The notes below the pieces were generated by a model, which did no database searches, was not told where the DNA came from, and was given only the letters and a program-made list of their open reading frames with translations. Shown here in pieces: positions 11,546 through 22,115 of a stretch of DNA of 64,000 bases (positions are counted from its first letter, which is position 1; each line of letters begins with the position of its first letter). The DNA is from Acheta domesticus (taxonomy: Eukaryota; Arthropoda; Insecta; Orthoptera; Gryllidae), in the NCBI GenBank assembly GCA_031308135.1, contig JAHLJT010009436.1, positions 124,795,366 to 124,859,365 on the forward strand, given 5' to 3'. A program made the position numbers and the translations under genes.

Positions 11546-11770
11546 GGCGTTTATGGATTAAACTGCGCCGCCCAGCGAGGCGAGGCAGCGCCTTCTGGAC
11601 CGCAGCGCCGCCGCCTCCAGCCGCGTGGCCTCCAGTCGCGCCGTTCCCACGCGAAGGGCGCGCGCGTGCGTGCGTGCGGGAGGCAGTGGTGCCAACGCCT
11701 GGAGGAGGACTCTCGTTCGGTGTCCTGCACTTTTACTGTTTCTTTCTGTGGGCGGCGCTGCTTTGATGTC
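11546..11770. other. CpG-dense islet 3
   Basis: GC-rich block with GCGCGCGCGTGCGTGCGTGC and GCCGCCGCC runs. It includes TGCACTTTTACTGTTTCTTT (11726-11745), a 16-of-20 match to a string in islet 1. The open frames on both strands lack recognisable motifs. Confidence 0.55.
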
Positions 11771-11859
11771 GACTTGGGCAGATTCGTCTCGAGGTCGTTG
11801 AGACAAAGCGGTGATTCGAGAAGGACAGCGAAGAGACTGCAAGAGATTTGAAGATCGAA

Positions 11860-12230
11860 AAATATTCATTTCTGGGGTTTAAGAAAAAAGTGGTCTGGTA
11901 AAAGATAGGTAAATAAGAATGTATGTGGTTATACCTATGTATGTAAGAGATAATTTAGGATCTCACTCTTTTAGATTTCTTTCTCCTTCTGATATCCCCA
12001 GTTCATTATATTTTTCCCTTTCATTCACTTTAATTCCATCTTTCACTTAACCTTCCCACATATCCATTTCCATCTCTCACATTACCTTCGTTTTCTTTCG
12101 TAGTACTCCCATTCATTCACTTTTCCCTTCTGTTTTTTCTCTCTGCCTCCTTCCTTCAACTCTTTTGCTTAACACGCCCTTCCTCTTTTCACCTTTTCTT
12201 TCCGAAAACTGTTATGGTTTAATAAAATAC
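11860..12230. other. Pyrimidine-rich low-complexity sequence
   Basis: The plus strand from about 11970 is strongly T/C-rich (CATTCACTTT, CCTTCC, TTCCCTTCTG). No gene is seen. Confidence 0.5.
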
Positions 12231-12486
12231 AACAATCGTGACATTCTAGAATATGAGATTAAAACATGAAGATGAACTATAATCCACTTACAAGTTGCAT
12301 TTGATAATTGCTGGCATTTAATACACTTGTTGCCTGTTGTAATTTATCATTATAATACTTTTCTGTAATGTCAGAAAATTTCAAATATCATGATAATGCA
12401 ATATCTGAATATTGTTTATATGGGAGTCGACCAAACGTATGAAATAGAAATTCAGAAAGCAACTAGGTCTGCAGAACGTGAACCCT

Positions 12487-12700
12487 TTCTTATCAAATAA
12501 TCTTCGAGCCAAGATATCAATCAAGTTAGCAATCAAAATTCACAAATTATCAGGAGAAGCTTATCCATGTTCTTATCAATTAAAAATACGTTATGCGTTA
12601 TCGTATGTCATTTACTTCGACATGTTGCACGTGCAAGTTAAAAGGAAGTTCGGGATTTATTTATGTTTAATTATGCGTCAGTTATTTGAATCGACGCCCT
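12487..12700 (+). repeat. Dispersed repeat, copy 2 of a direct pair
   Basis: Same orientation as 10949-11160, about 1.54 kb downstream. CpG islet 3 lies between the two copies. Confidence 0.75.
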
Positions 12701-12954
12701 CTTGAGATGTTTATGTCACAGTTTCTCTCTGGTTTGAGTATTTGATAGTTATTCGTCTTGACGGGCGATAGGCTCTGCTTTAAACGCTTACTTTACGCTT
12801 GATATTGTATTCCATGTTTTATGCTGTTCACTTTATACAAGGTAATAAACGCCTGCCGCTTTCGAGCATACTCTCCTTTGTTGTTTCAGTAGGCTGTTCG
12901 TACTTGGCGCGACAGCCCGCGTACGGGCCGGTCTTTCGGCCATGGGGAAGGGGT

Positions 12955-12982
12955 ATTACTCGTTCACTTTACATTTGCAGAC
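12955..12982 (+). repeat. 28-bp inverted repeat, left arm
   Basis: Perfect reverse complement of 13409-13436, with 426 bp between them. It includes CGTTCACTTTACATTTGCAG. The flanks are only weakly similar, so it looks like the conserved core of two diverged SINE copies in opposite orientation. Confidence 0.85.
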
Positions 12983-13221
12983 AGAGCGCTGCGATCTGTT
13001 TACATGAGGTCACCGCCGACTGAATGAGAAACGCGCGTCTGCAGTAGATACTGACCATTTAATATGATATAGATGGCGGTGAGCAGCATACAGAACACGG
13101 ACGGGGCAAGAAGATAACCATTAAGTTGTAGATAAGTGCAAAGAAGAAATAAAAATATTGTACGTGAATGTTGTGAATAGCGTATGGTGTGATCTATTTT
13201 ATTGTATATTACCTTAATCAT

Positions 13222-13640
13222 TTAAGGGCGCGACTCCAGCTCACTGTCAGAAAGGCATAATTCGTCAGCTGTGTCCGTATATAGCGCTTGTGCTGCCTTC
13301 GGAGACAGCTGGTTGGTCAGATGCTGATTGACATCGGGGCCATTCGTGTATTCTCGGTTGTGTGTTCGGGCCTTCACTTTCAAAACAACATTAGTTCCTA
13401 ATTCTGCCGTCTGCAAATGTAAAGTGAACGAGTAATACGTGTGGGTAGCATGAAGACATCCATACGCTGGTCTTCTCAACCTGAGACGTGTCTCATCGTC
13501 AAACAGCAACATATACTGGGACATTGCAAGGAAAACGCACACTATAATCTTGCCCAACCGGGAATCGAACGCTGGGTCGCGTCATGGAAAGTGAACATGC
13601 TGACCAACAGGCTAAACCGCGAGGGCTATTTCAGTAGTGT
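13222..13640 (-). mobile_element. tRNA-derived SINE (family E)
   Basis: Read on the minus strand it has a tRNA-like head with an A-box-like TTAGCCTGTTGGTCAGC (13599-13615) and a B box CGTTCGATTCCCGG (13558-13571) at normal spacing, then a non-tRNA body that includes the 28-bp core at 13409-13436. The 3' limit of the body is not clear and is set at the edge of an open stretch. This is a SINE head rather than a functional tRNA, because the acceptor ends do not pair well. Confidence 0.7.
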
Positions 13641-14890
13641 AGGTGAATTTTGGTGCTCTCACACTCAACTAATCTTAATCATGAGGTCTCTAAAGAAAGA
13701 GAATTTCACGGAGTCGTGAAGAATTGAACTAAACTTTAAAAATATGAAGAATTTGTGGAACAAAATGCGTGTAAATATTCATGTCAAATCTAACCACAAC
13801 ACACTTGCAGCCTTGTTAAAAATAACTTCAAAACGAAGCTTTCTAGGATCATAAAACCTGAAGGACAAAGACCTCAAAGAAACGTTCCTCACTCCATAAT
13901 CTACAGGATGAGGTCTTCTTAGTCAATCTTTTACTTTTTGCTGGTTCGACACTTCTCGATACTACTCCACCTGTTCAGAGACAAGCAGAACCTCTGAAGG
14001 TATTTGTGAAATTAAATCATTTACTTGATATCCTATGCGACTGAACTCACCAGGTGTACCTCTCTGTTCAGTAATAAAGTTAAATATAAATATATTTTAT
14101 TGACAAGGGTACAATCCCCTGTTATGTTACAATACGTTTAGTTAGTACAATCACTAGGAGACTTATTCAAGTGACGGAGGATAATGAGGCCTTGAACAAA
14201 AATAGGTGTTGTAGGTCAATAGACGTTTTTATACATTTTTCAAACAAATAAACTCATTTCGTCAACAAGTTTCCCCCTTAATATAGAAATTAAAATATAG
14301 GAAAGTGGATGGGATTTAACATATGAGGGTTTTCACGCGGGTACGGTAGAATCTTCTCAATGAGACTAGATAAAAGGCTTTTTAGGTACCATGATGGACC
14401 CACTGATGGCTGACCCACTGAGGCTGAAATGAGGACGGAAAGTTCGCGTGGAGTCCGTGCTTTATTGTATTATCACTTCGGCATCTACATTCAATGTATC
14501 CACAGGAATCATAACGTATGTCATGGTCGAAGAGAGCTGCCAAAAACAAGTTGAATTCGAATCCAAGACCACTTCGTTTCATGTTCAGATATTATACTAT
14601 ATTATTAAATTATATCGAATATTAGTATATATTATTATAGTCTGTAACAATAACAATAATACATCCCTAGACGAAAACACTCGTAGGTAAATTGAGGATA
14701 ATATGTGATTTTGCCTAGATGTGTTTTCCGAACCGAAGCTGTTTTTCTTACATCAAGAAGAAGAACAAATATATTTTGGAAACAATGATGGTGAATGATT
14801 AAATAATAAAAAAAAACAGATAGTGGGAAACTAGTAAAAAACAGAGAAAATCTCTCACAAACTCGCAATGATAACCCCCACTTCCAAATG
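13641..14890. other. AT-rich unannotated sequence
   Basis: No recognisable gene or element. Confidence 0.4.
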
Positions 14891-15019
14891 AATCACACTT
14901 TATTCGAACTGCAGTCTCCAGAGCAGGGTCCGAAGCCACACCACGTGCCGTTCCGACAGGCGAGTACGCGCCACTGGAGCTGGGTCTGGTAGTAGCAGTA
15001 CGAACAAACGAAAAAGTTG

Positions 15020-15350
15020 AAGGAGGCCTGCGGAGGCGAAGTTGGCTGCCGTGCGGAGTGCGTGCGAGCGCTGCTCAATGCGTGCGAGAACAGCGCCCCG
15101 GGCCCCGCCCCCCTCCCCGCCCCTGCGCACCCGTGGCTCTCCCCGCCCTTCCTGCCCCCCGCGGCGGCCGCAGCGCCTGCGGCGGTTTTTGCGACTGTCT
15201 CCTCCCACTTGTTGCTGCGCCGCATGAATCACGGTGCTGGTTGCCCTGCCTTCCCTCCCCGCCCCGCCCGCCACGTCCCCGCCACGGCCCGTGCCCTGCG
15301 CCCCCGCGCTGGTCTGGGCCCCATCGTCTCTTCTACTGGAAGCGCTCACG
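15020..15350. other. CpG-dense islet 4
   Basis: Strongly C-biased on the plus strand (CCCCGCCCCCCTCCCCGCCC). Long Pro/Ala-rich frames are open in several overlapping frames at once, which indicates composition rather than coding. Confidence 0.55.
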
Positions 15351-15425
15351 CTCTTACGTCCATTGCTCTGCCCTTTTCGCTTCGCCGTTAATATTACGGT
15401 ATTAGAGATAAGATATTACCTTATT

Positions 15426-15561
15426 AGAGAGTTTTTGCCACCACGAACGTTATGCGCTGTCGATCTTCTGCGCATGCGCAGATGCACTAAAGTGATGCGA
15501 AACTTGAATTGCACATGAGCAGAAGATCGATAGTGCGATCGAGGTGGCAAAACCCCTCTCT
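15426..15561. mobile_element. Hairpin MITE, about 136 bp
   Basis: The two halves are imperfect inverted repeats of about 48 bp: AGAGAGTTTTTGCCACC and TCGATCTTCTGC on the left mirror GCAGAAGATCGA and GGTGGCAAAACCCCTCTCT on the right. The tip carries CTGCGCATGCGCAG, a perfect small palindrome. No convincing target-site duplication was found. Confidence 0.75.
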
Positions 15562-15780
15562 TGTCCAACGTACTCTTTTCTGCCTCCCTGACTCTGATCC
15601 GACTGTCTCTCTTACACTCTCTCTAACTCTGCCTCTCTCTCTCCCAACTTTGTCTCCCTGATCCTGACTCTGATTCTGCCTCCATCTCTCTGTCTCTGTG
15701 TCTGGCTATTTGGCTCTGGCTCTCTTATTTTGGCTCAGTGATTGTCTCTGTGATTCTCTTTCTCTTGTCTCACCATAACT
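15562..15780. repeat. CT-rich simple sequence
   Basis: Degenerate CTCTG/CTCTC-rich stretch resembling an old TCTC or CTCTGN microsatellite. Confidence 0.75.
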
Positions 15781-16285
15781 TTCTTCATGACAATAGAAAT
15801 CACGTTTCCGACCTAATTGCTTCCTCGCTGCAAAACAAAAATCCCCCGATTGCGTATCTTTGAATTAATTTCAACTTCTATTTTTCATATCAGTGTAGTG
15901 TTGTTCTTGACCAACTCAAATTTCACGAGGGAAATATGACTCTCTTAAATTTACATGCAAATAATAAATTTCTGTACTATATTTTTGGGTTTTCCCAAAG
16001 CTACCGAGAATCTTTGTACTTTAAGTATTCAGCTAATTGAGTGTGGTAATGTGGGAAAAATGTGAAAAAAATCTTAAAGTTTTTTCGTGAGTAAAATAAT
16101 GAAGTGTACATAATCACCTAACGTAACCACAATTGATAATATGCTTTTGTGACTATTTGGACATTAATTTTCAACTCGTTTGTGAAGAAATTAACGACGA
16201 AAATATACTGTTTTGTTACAAAATTATACAAAATTTGGTATAACATACGAATAAAATAATATATGGTATTATTTCCTTAAGTTCA
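15781..16285. other. AT-rich unannotated sequence
   Basis: Nothing recognised. Confidence 0.4.
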
Positions 16286-16290
16286 ATTAT

Positions 16291-16333
16291 AAGACGTTTC
16301 GACCCGAAGATTTGGAGTCATCATGAAGAATAC
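16291..16333 (-). other. Penelope-type hammerhead-like motif remnant
   Basis: The minus strand reads ATGATGACTCC, a short loop, then GGGTCGAAACGTC. This resembles the CTGANGA...GAAAC core found at the ends of Penelope-like elements, but the first core bases are changed and no flanking stem I is visible. No Penelope coding sequence lies nearby. Treated as a relic. Confidence 0.35.
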
Positions 16334-16432
16334 AACTGATGAGGTCATTTATTCATTTATCTAAGGCTCTTCGTCGTCGTATGGCTAGAATGTAAGAGCA
16401 ATAGGCTAGACTATTCCTTCTTACTTCCTTTG

Positions 16433-17030
16433 CGTGGAGCCGCGGTGGCTCAGTGGTAAGGTATACAGCAGGGGTCCTCAAACTACGACCCGCGGGCCAC
16501 GTGCGGCCCGCCGAGGGCATTTATACGGCCCGCCGGGTTTTTATGGTTTAAAGATTTTTTTTCTTAAAATTCGCACATTTTTTTATTATGTGTTGGGGTG
16601 TCTAAATTTTTTTATTATGTGTTGGGGCAAAAAAATCGGCAAAAAATGGTTTTAAATCAACAAGTTTGTTAATTTAAGGTTAGTGCGATTTTTTCTAACT
16701 CTGCCTCTCAAGGCCTGTCTTCACGATGGAATATGCCACGGTATCTCGAGTCTTCCTCAGTCATGCCGCTAGATATCGCACGATCGAGACCGTATCAAGC
16801 AGTGCTTGCGACCATGCGACATCTAGCGGCAGGATCGAGAAACACGCGAAATGCCATGTGATCGGCCAAAGGGGCTGGAGAGACAGAGTTAGAAAATCGC
16901 ACTATATAATCCGGCCCTCCGACGGCCTGAGGGACAGTCAACTGGCCCCCCATTTAAAACGTTTGAGGACCCCTGGTATACAGCATACAGTTTTAGCTTT
17001 TGGGAATCGCTATCCATAAGTGGTTTTTAT
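16433..17030 (+). mobile_element. tRNA-like SINE head split by a hAT MITE
   Basis: GAGCCGCGGTGGCTCAGTGG (16438-16457) contains a good A box and is a common start of arthropod tRNA-derived SINEs. After the inserted MITE the sequence resumes at 16976 with a very degenerate B-box-like GGGAATCGCTATCC. Inference from the A box and the clean insertion; the SINE family is not identified. Confidence 0.5.
16469..16975. mobile_element. 507-bp hAT-type MITE with CAGGGGTCCTCAAAC ends
   Basis: The terminal inverted repeat is a perfect 15 bp: CAGGGGTCCTCAAAC / GTTTGAGGACCCCTG. The exact 8-bp duplication GTATACAG is at 16461-16468 and 16976-16983. Internal parts include a direct repeat of about 28 bp (TTTTTTTATTATGTGTTGGG, twice, 16577-16632) and a long imperfect inverted repeat at 16680-16910 (TAGTGCGATTTT, CTAACTCTG and GCCGCTAGAT on the left, mirrored on the right). 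Strand is arbitrary. It has no transposase and presumably relied on a Buster- or Charlie-like hAT enzyme. Confidence 0.95.
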
Positions 17031-18754
17031 TACTCGGAAGAACGTAATCATTGCGCTTAGATAAATGAAGCGAGGTTGCAGATAATTTTATTTTTTAGTT
17101 CAATTGGCAAGTTTGGGAGATTCGGTGGTTTGAATCGGTCTTTGGGATGTCTGGATTGGATACGTAGGTATGCAGTATGACGACCTGTACTGAAGATTAA
17201 GAAATGCGAAGAAGAGTGAAGGTTTTGATATTTTTTTAGCTATTCGTGCGATGTGGTTGCTTAATGAAGGTACATTTAATTCTCTGCGAATCTGTATGAT
17301 TAGAATAAACTAGGGGGCATTTAAAGTTCTTATTAAAATATATTTTGAATGGCTGTAAAATTTTGAAGATTGCTGGGGACTTCATATTCCCAAACTGGAC
17401 ATGCGTAAGTCGTGGTTGTTAAAATTAAGGATTTAAATATTAACGGCTCTCAGTACATCACAAATAAGTTTCGAGTTCAGAATAATGACTGTGAAAATTG
17501 ATTCATACGTTATATGCAGCCAGTTTCTTATAGTCAATGCGATCAATGCACTTTCCTAGGTAACGCGGAATGTGCAAGGATCTGCGCATGTAGTTATTTG
17601 CGTGCAAGGATCTGCGCATGTGGAGAAAGCCTCAATTGTAATTGTGTAAATATATTAGTTAAGTTATTTATTATTATTATTATATATTATTATTATTATT
17701 ATTAGGCTTAGGAGTGAGACTCCTTTCACCTAACACACTTCACTGCTTGTCTTTTTCAATGCCTTCGTTTTCTCCTCCTTTGTTATAATGTCTATATTCC
17801 TCCTTTACATAACTCGCTTTCCTTTCTTTTGTAGAAATCCCAAACATAAACGATATTTGTAGGCTCATTTATTGCCTTGTAAACACAGTTCGTTTTCAGC
17901 AGGTATATAATTGTGTTCTGCTTGGAAGAGGGCTCTGCGAGCAATGCCAGGAGAGATCAAATGACCTGCGACACGTGACTTTTAAACTCCTCTATGTCTA
18001 CAGACGTTATCTTCCCTGCTTTAGGTTTCTTGCATGCATTACTCTCCATTCATAAGCGAAGGACGTCGCGGACATTGGCGTATCGCAAAACATTGACCTT
18101 CGCGGGCGCGTTGCTTCAGAGATACACGCTGCTGACGTGCAAGAAACGCGGCTCGAGACTGAAACAGTGCTCTTCTGTTGAGTGTTACTCGATGGAAACG
18201 GGAGTAAAGCTGCGTTTTGTGTAATTCGACCGAACTGATGCGTCGTCGCCCACTACGAAAGAACAAGTGTGTAAACGGGGCATATTATTTCATTTTAGTT
18301 GTTTTTTTTAGTTGTATTTCGAGTAAGTAGCTTTATATTCAATGCTCAGAGAAAGATACTCTACAAAATATTTATGTACACATCCCGACACGAGACGCGC
18401 CCATCATTATTTCTAGCTTCGTTGGCGTGCGCACAAGGGAACCATGTCCCACTTAAAAATTTTGAAAGTGATCCATATCGTAACGTAATAAAACAGTAAA
18501 TCCTAAACGGTGGACTTTACACCCCTAAGTATCGTTTTTGATCAGATGATTTCAAATATTCAGGTATTACAAACGAGTTAAATAAAAAAACAATTTTAAT
18601 TCAAACGAAACCATATCCACTGATACCTTGTTTTGTTGATTTAACCCCTCAAGGTTTTATATTTGAAATCACATTACAGTAATTATGACAACCGCATGGG
18701 CTCATTAGTCGATCCCTATAGTGTTATTATTCGTCAACTAGTGACGTGTCTTCG
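17031..18754. other. AT-rich unannotated sequence
   Basis: Contains an (ATT)n tract at 17666-17704 and a short direct repeat GTGCAAGGATCTGCGCATGT near 17571 and 17603. No gene is recognised. Confidence 0.4.
17666..17704. repeat. (ATT)n microsatellite
   Basis: Trinucleotide tract with one TATAT interruption. Confidence 0.9.
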
Positions 18755-18791
18755 AACTTCTATTGCCGGTGACGCGCGGTCATTGTGACCG
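18755..18791 (+). repeat. GGTGACGCGCGGTC motif, copy 1
   Basis: AACTTCTATTGCCGGTGACG followed by CGCGGTCATTGTGACCG. Matches 19884-19921 in the same orientation and 20074-20106 in inverse orientation. GGTCATTGTGACC is itself an inverted repeat. Confidence 0.6.
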
Positions 18792-19025
18792 AAAAAATTT
18801 TAGATTGATACGTTCGTTATTTTATTTCACATCGAATGAATATTTTTTTTCACGTTGAGGCATAATAAAGAAAAAATGGAAGAGTTTGTAGTTTATAAAA
18901 TAAACAGAAAATAATATAATTTTTAATTAATCACTAACAATTTCAGGTCATATATTTGCTCCATATTTTTTCTTCGCAGTTGACGACTGAAGGGTTTTGA
19001 AACGATATTGACTACGTATAACAAC

Positions 19026-19802
19026 CAGTGGCGTAGCGTGACTCACACGTTTGGGGATGCTCAACAATAACACACAAAATGTCACTATCAACTACTTCGT
19101 CTAACAGGCGAACGCAACACAAGGCAGATACACTGGGACTACTTCCACGATCTCGATTGCTTACGACGGTGTAGGCGCTTCCCACAAAATCCTCACAGCA
19201 GTCAGGGCTGCCGAGGTCTTGAAAGCAAATTATACAATGGCTCAGCTTTAATTCTTATACGCGAATGGCAATAAGACCATTTGTTAATTTATACATTGCA
19301 GACTTAAATAATATGTAATCTATTTAAGAGATAATACAATTTCTTGGATATTAATTAAGAAATAGTAGTCAGGCACTATTTCTACAGTTTGTACCCATGA
19401 CCAAGCGGGGACTCCCGAGTGAGAGAGAGAAAGATAATTTACTGAACGCCTGAAGTGTGCTGCGCTCTCGTGCACAAACGAGCTTCTTTCCGCAGCAGAC
19501 GCTAGCGTAAAGCAGTCGGGTTTCTCTGGGCCAGGGGTGAAGAGGGGAGAGGGGGACCTCGCCATCTGCGCATGCGTCATTGTTCGTCGCAATCTGGCGG
19601 CAGACGCTGAAGTATTTTAGCTTCCAACCAATCAGAGGCCAGCTTCAACAGCCCGCCGAATTCAATCATAGGAAATCAATTTTAAATTAATACAAAACGT
19701 GTTTCGCTCAACAGACCACTTCTAAGATTATCAATACAGTATTAAAGGTTCTTATATACGGGGATGCTCAGCATCTCAGCGTCCCCTGACGCTACGCCAC
19801 TG
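19026..19802 (-). mobile_element. 777-bp hAT-type MITE (family D), copy 2
   Basis: Inverted relative to copy 1 at 9464-10240, same length with no net indel. The exact 8-bp duplication ATAACAAC is at 19018-19025 and 19803-19810. The different duplications show two separate insertions and rule out a segmental inversion-duplication. The low divergence implies recent mobility of the family in this lineage. Confidence 0.95.
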
Positions 19803-19883
19803 ATAACAACCTTTATTTTAATAAGACAATACACTGTTAAATGAAAATTATTTACCAGGTATAAACGTGAATTACCAAGTATA

Positions 19884-19921
19884 AACTTCTACTACTGGTG
19901 AAGTGCGGTCATCTAGACCGA
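19884..19921 (+). repeat. GGTGACGCGCGGTC motif, copy 2
   Basis: AACTTCTACTACTGGTGAAG followed by TGCGGTCATCTAGACCG; about three-quarters identical to copy 1. Confidence 0.6.
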
Positions 19922-20073
19922 TCTGTAACTTTAATTCGTTCTCAGAAGTGAACGGCTGCAACTAGGTAACCTAATCCACGCCCGAACGTTGTTTAGAATG
20001 AGATAAGAAGATAATGTAAACCAAAACTTCCTGCATTGCGCCGGTCAAGAGGACAGTGAATTTATTTTTTGTA

Positions 20074-20106
20074 GCCTGTCACTAAGACCGCACGTCACCA
20101 GTTAAC
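20074..20106 (-). repeat. GGTGACGCGCGGTC motif, copy 3 (inverted), next to TTAA
   Basis: On the minus strand it reads ACTGGTGACGTGCGGTCTTA. It abuts GTTAAC, so it may be the right end of a TTAA-type element whose left end is copy 1 or copy 2. No matching left TTAA was found. Confidence 0.45.
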
Positions 20107-20490
20107 GGTTATATTTGTTTTCGAGTATTATTTCCTTATTGTACAGATATAAAATACGAAAAATTCGGCGTTAGCACGGATTGTACTATAGTTAAAATTA
20201 TGTCGATTCCCTATTTTTCAATAAGATAAAATTAATTTTTATATTTATTTATAACGTTTTTATTTTTTAAACTGATGAACTCTTATTAAATGTAATAAAT
20301 AAAAATATGAAATAGATGAGAGAAAATTTTAAATTTTCCAGAAACTATGAAAAAAGTGTGAAGTAACTTTCGATTTTACCCTGAAAATTGCTAACATGGA
20401 CTCAATCCCCTCATACAAACCCTTAAAAAATCTAAAAAATCTAAAATCGGCCGAAAACAGCTAAAAATGTTAATCAATCTTCGAAACTAA

Positions 20491-20510
20491 CCCCCCCCCC
20501 CAAAAAAAAA
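20491..20510. repeat. Poly-C/poly-A tract
   Basis: Eleven C residues followed directly by nine A residues. Confidence 0.9.
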
Positions 20511-20627
20511 CCCAACAAGAACATGCGATCAAATCGGTGTCTATCCCTGTTACAACCATCCAAAATTACGTTCCAAAGATTCAAAATGAGGTTGAAAATA
20601 GTTTTACTAGTAAAAACGGGCTGACAT

Positions 20628-21150
20628 AGCATGGGTCATCAATTGATATCACTGCAGTGCTTCTAACCGGGAGGACCTAGGTTTCGAGTCCCGACGGTGG
20701 CAGGATTTTCGAAACTAGCTTCATTGCTAGGTCGATTTCAGCCGCTGTCTGGAGGTCTAGCGGCCGACTGCTCTGATCGCTAGTTTTCCATGGTTTCTCC
20801 GTTGAACCGCAGGCTAATGCCGGAGCAGCACCGTAACAAATGGACCAAGGACCGCGCCCGATCTTTTCTTCCTTTTTTTGTCTTCATCCCTTACTTAAAC
20901 ACACTCTTACATCCACTACATTATCACGCCTCTTGGAGGGAGATCATTAGGGAACTTAGAGCATGCCACGGTTGGGGCGGTGCTTCGCTGGTAGGAAGTA
21001 CCTGGTTGGGGAAAACCCGTCCAACCAACGGATCGGTCGGTGACGGATCTCGTCAAACAGCGGGCAAAGATCACCGCCACCTCCCACGATAAACATGAAC
21101 TACACTCACGGGGCTAATGATTAATTGACGCACCCGGAATCACTTATCTA
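20628..21150 (+). mobile_element. SINE-A copy 2, with tRNA-like head
   Basis: The most complete copy. A tRNA-like B box GGTTTCGAGTCCC (20680-20692) follows ACCGGGAGGACCTA, then come the shared body (CGGCCGACTGCTCTGATCGC, ATGCCGGAGCAG, TTGGGGCGGTGCTTCGCTGG, GGTCGGTGACGGATCTCGTC) and the tail CGCACCCGGAATCACTTAT. The A box is degenerate. The family appears to be a polymerase III-driven SINE of about 500 bp. Confidence 0.75.
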
Positions 21151-21925
21151 TCAAATCTACGAGTAGAAGGTAATATGATAATAAAAACGTTTAGGGGCTC
21201 AGAACACTAGTTGCCCATCTCCCTCTCGTTTTAGATTGCTCACGCCTGTGTCTGGATTGTAACAACGATATACGTTTGCTGGTTCTTATTGTCATCTGAT
21301 TTTTCCGTTCTTCCTTTCTATATGTACTTTCCATGATGTTCGGTATTTGACAACTGGTTAGGTACTATCATATGGTCTATGATTCTGATCTACGGGTTGG
21401 ATATGCAGTAGTTAGAGAAGTCACTTGTTTGAAAGACATGAATGAATTTCAAAAGTTATTTCTTATGTTCAAAATGAATTACTTTTCATTGACGGTTGTT
21501 ACAAGAAGTAGAGTGTCTACCTTGCACATCTAGAGGCGACGACGATAACGAAAACTTGTGTTTTTTAATATTCCTCAAAGAAGAAAATTTAATACAACAT
21601 TGTCGTAAAACATCGATTTGGCTAATCTCGATTACGCGTTTGTATAGATTTACTTCAATTATTTCATTGAGTTTTCTATCCCGAGAAATTAATGACTCCG
21701 AGATATATTATTATGATTTAACGATTAGCCTAAAACCAAAACATTTCCCTTCGTAGAATATGAGGTTTTGTTTAATACACTCTTTAATTAAAATGTTGAA
21801 ACAGATTAATCACCACGCAAAAAAGATCATCGTTGGAAAACAAGCGGCTATTGAGAGCAACAGATCGGAAGTGAGGCGACGGGAAATTGTCCCGAAGCAG
21901 ATGGCTCAATTTACGGAGTGAAAAT
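21151..21925. other. AT-rich unannotated sequence
   Basis: No recognisable gene or element. Confidence 0.4.
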
Positions 21926-21929
21926 CCAT

Positions 21930-22115
21930 TTACGGAGCGCGTATGTGCGTTATATCGCCGGCCGCCGCGGCGCGCGAGTGGGCGGGGCCTTATCGGAGAA
22001 CGTGCTGCGAATGCGATCGCCGCCTTTCGCCCGCCCCGCCCACCGCCACGCCCCCGCCGACGCCGCTCGCCCTTTCTAATCAATTTTTGTCGCCCCGCTC
22101 GGGGCGATGGTGGCC
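21930..22115. other. CpG-dense islet 5
   Basis: GCCGGCCGCCGCGGCGCGCG, GCGGGGCC and GGGGCGATGG near TTTCTAATCAATTTTTG (22073-22089), a GC block around an AT-rich TAAT-containing core as in islet 2. Confidence 0.55.

Noticed and set aside
13549..13628. Functional tRNA gene on the minus strand
   Set aside because: A and B boxes are good, but the acceptor ends do not pair and the sequence continues into a SINE body.
14900..15391. Several long overlapping open frames on both strands
   Set aside because: All lie in C-rich islet 4. Simultaneously open frames with Pro/Ala/Arg bias indicate few stop codons by composition.
18977..19005. CTGAAGG...GAAACG as a third hammerhead-like motif
   Set aside because: No pairing flanks and a loop too short for stem II; judged a chance match.
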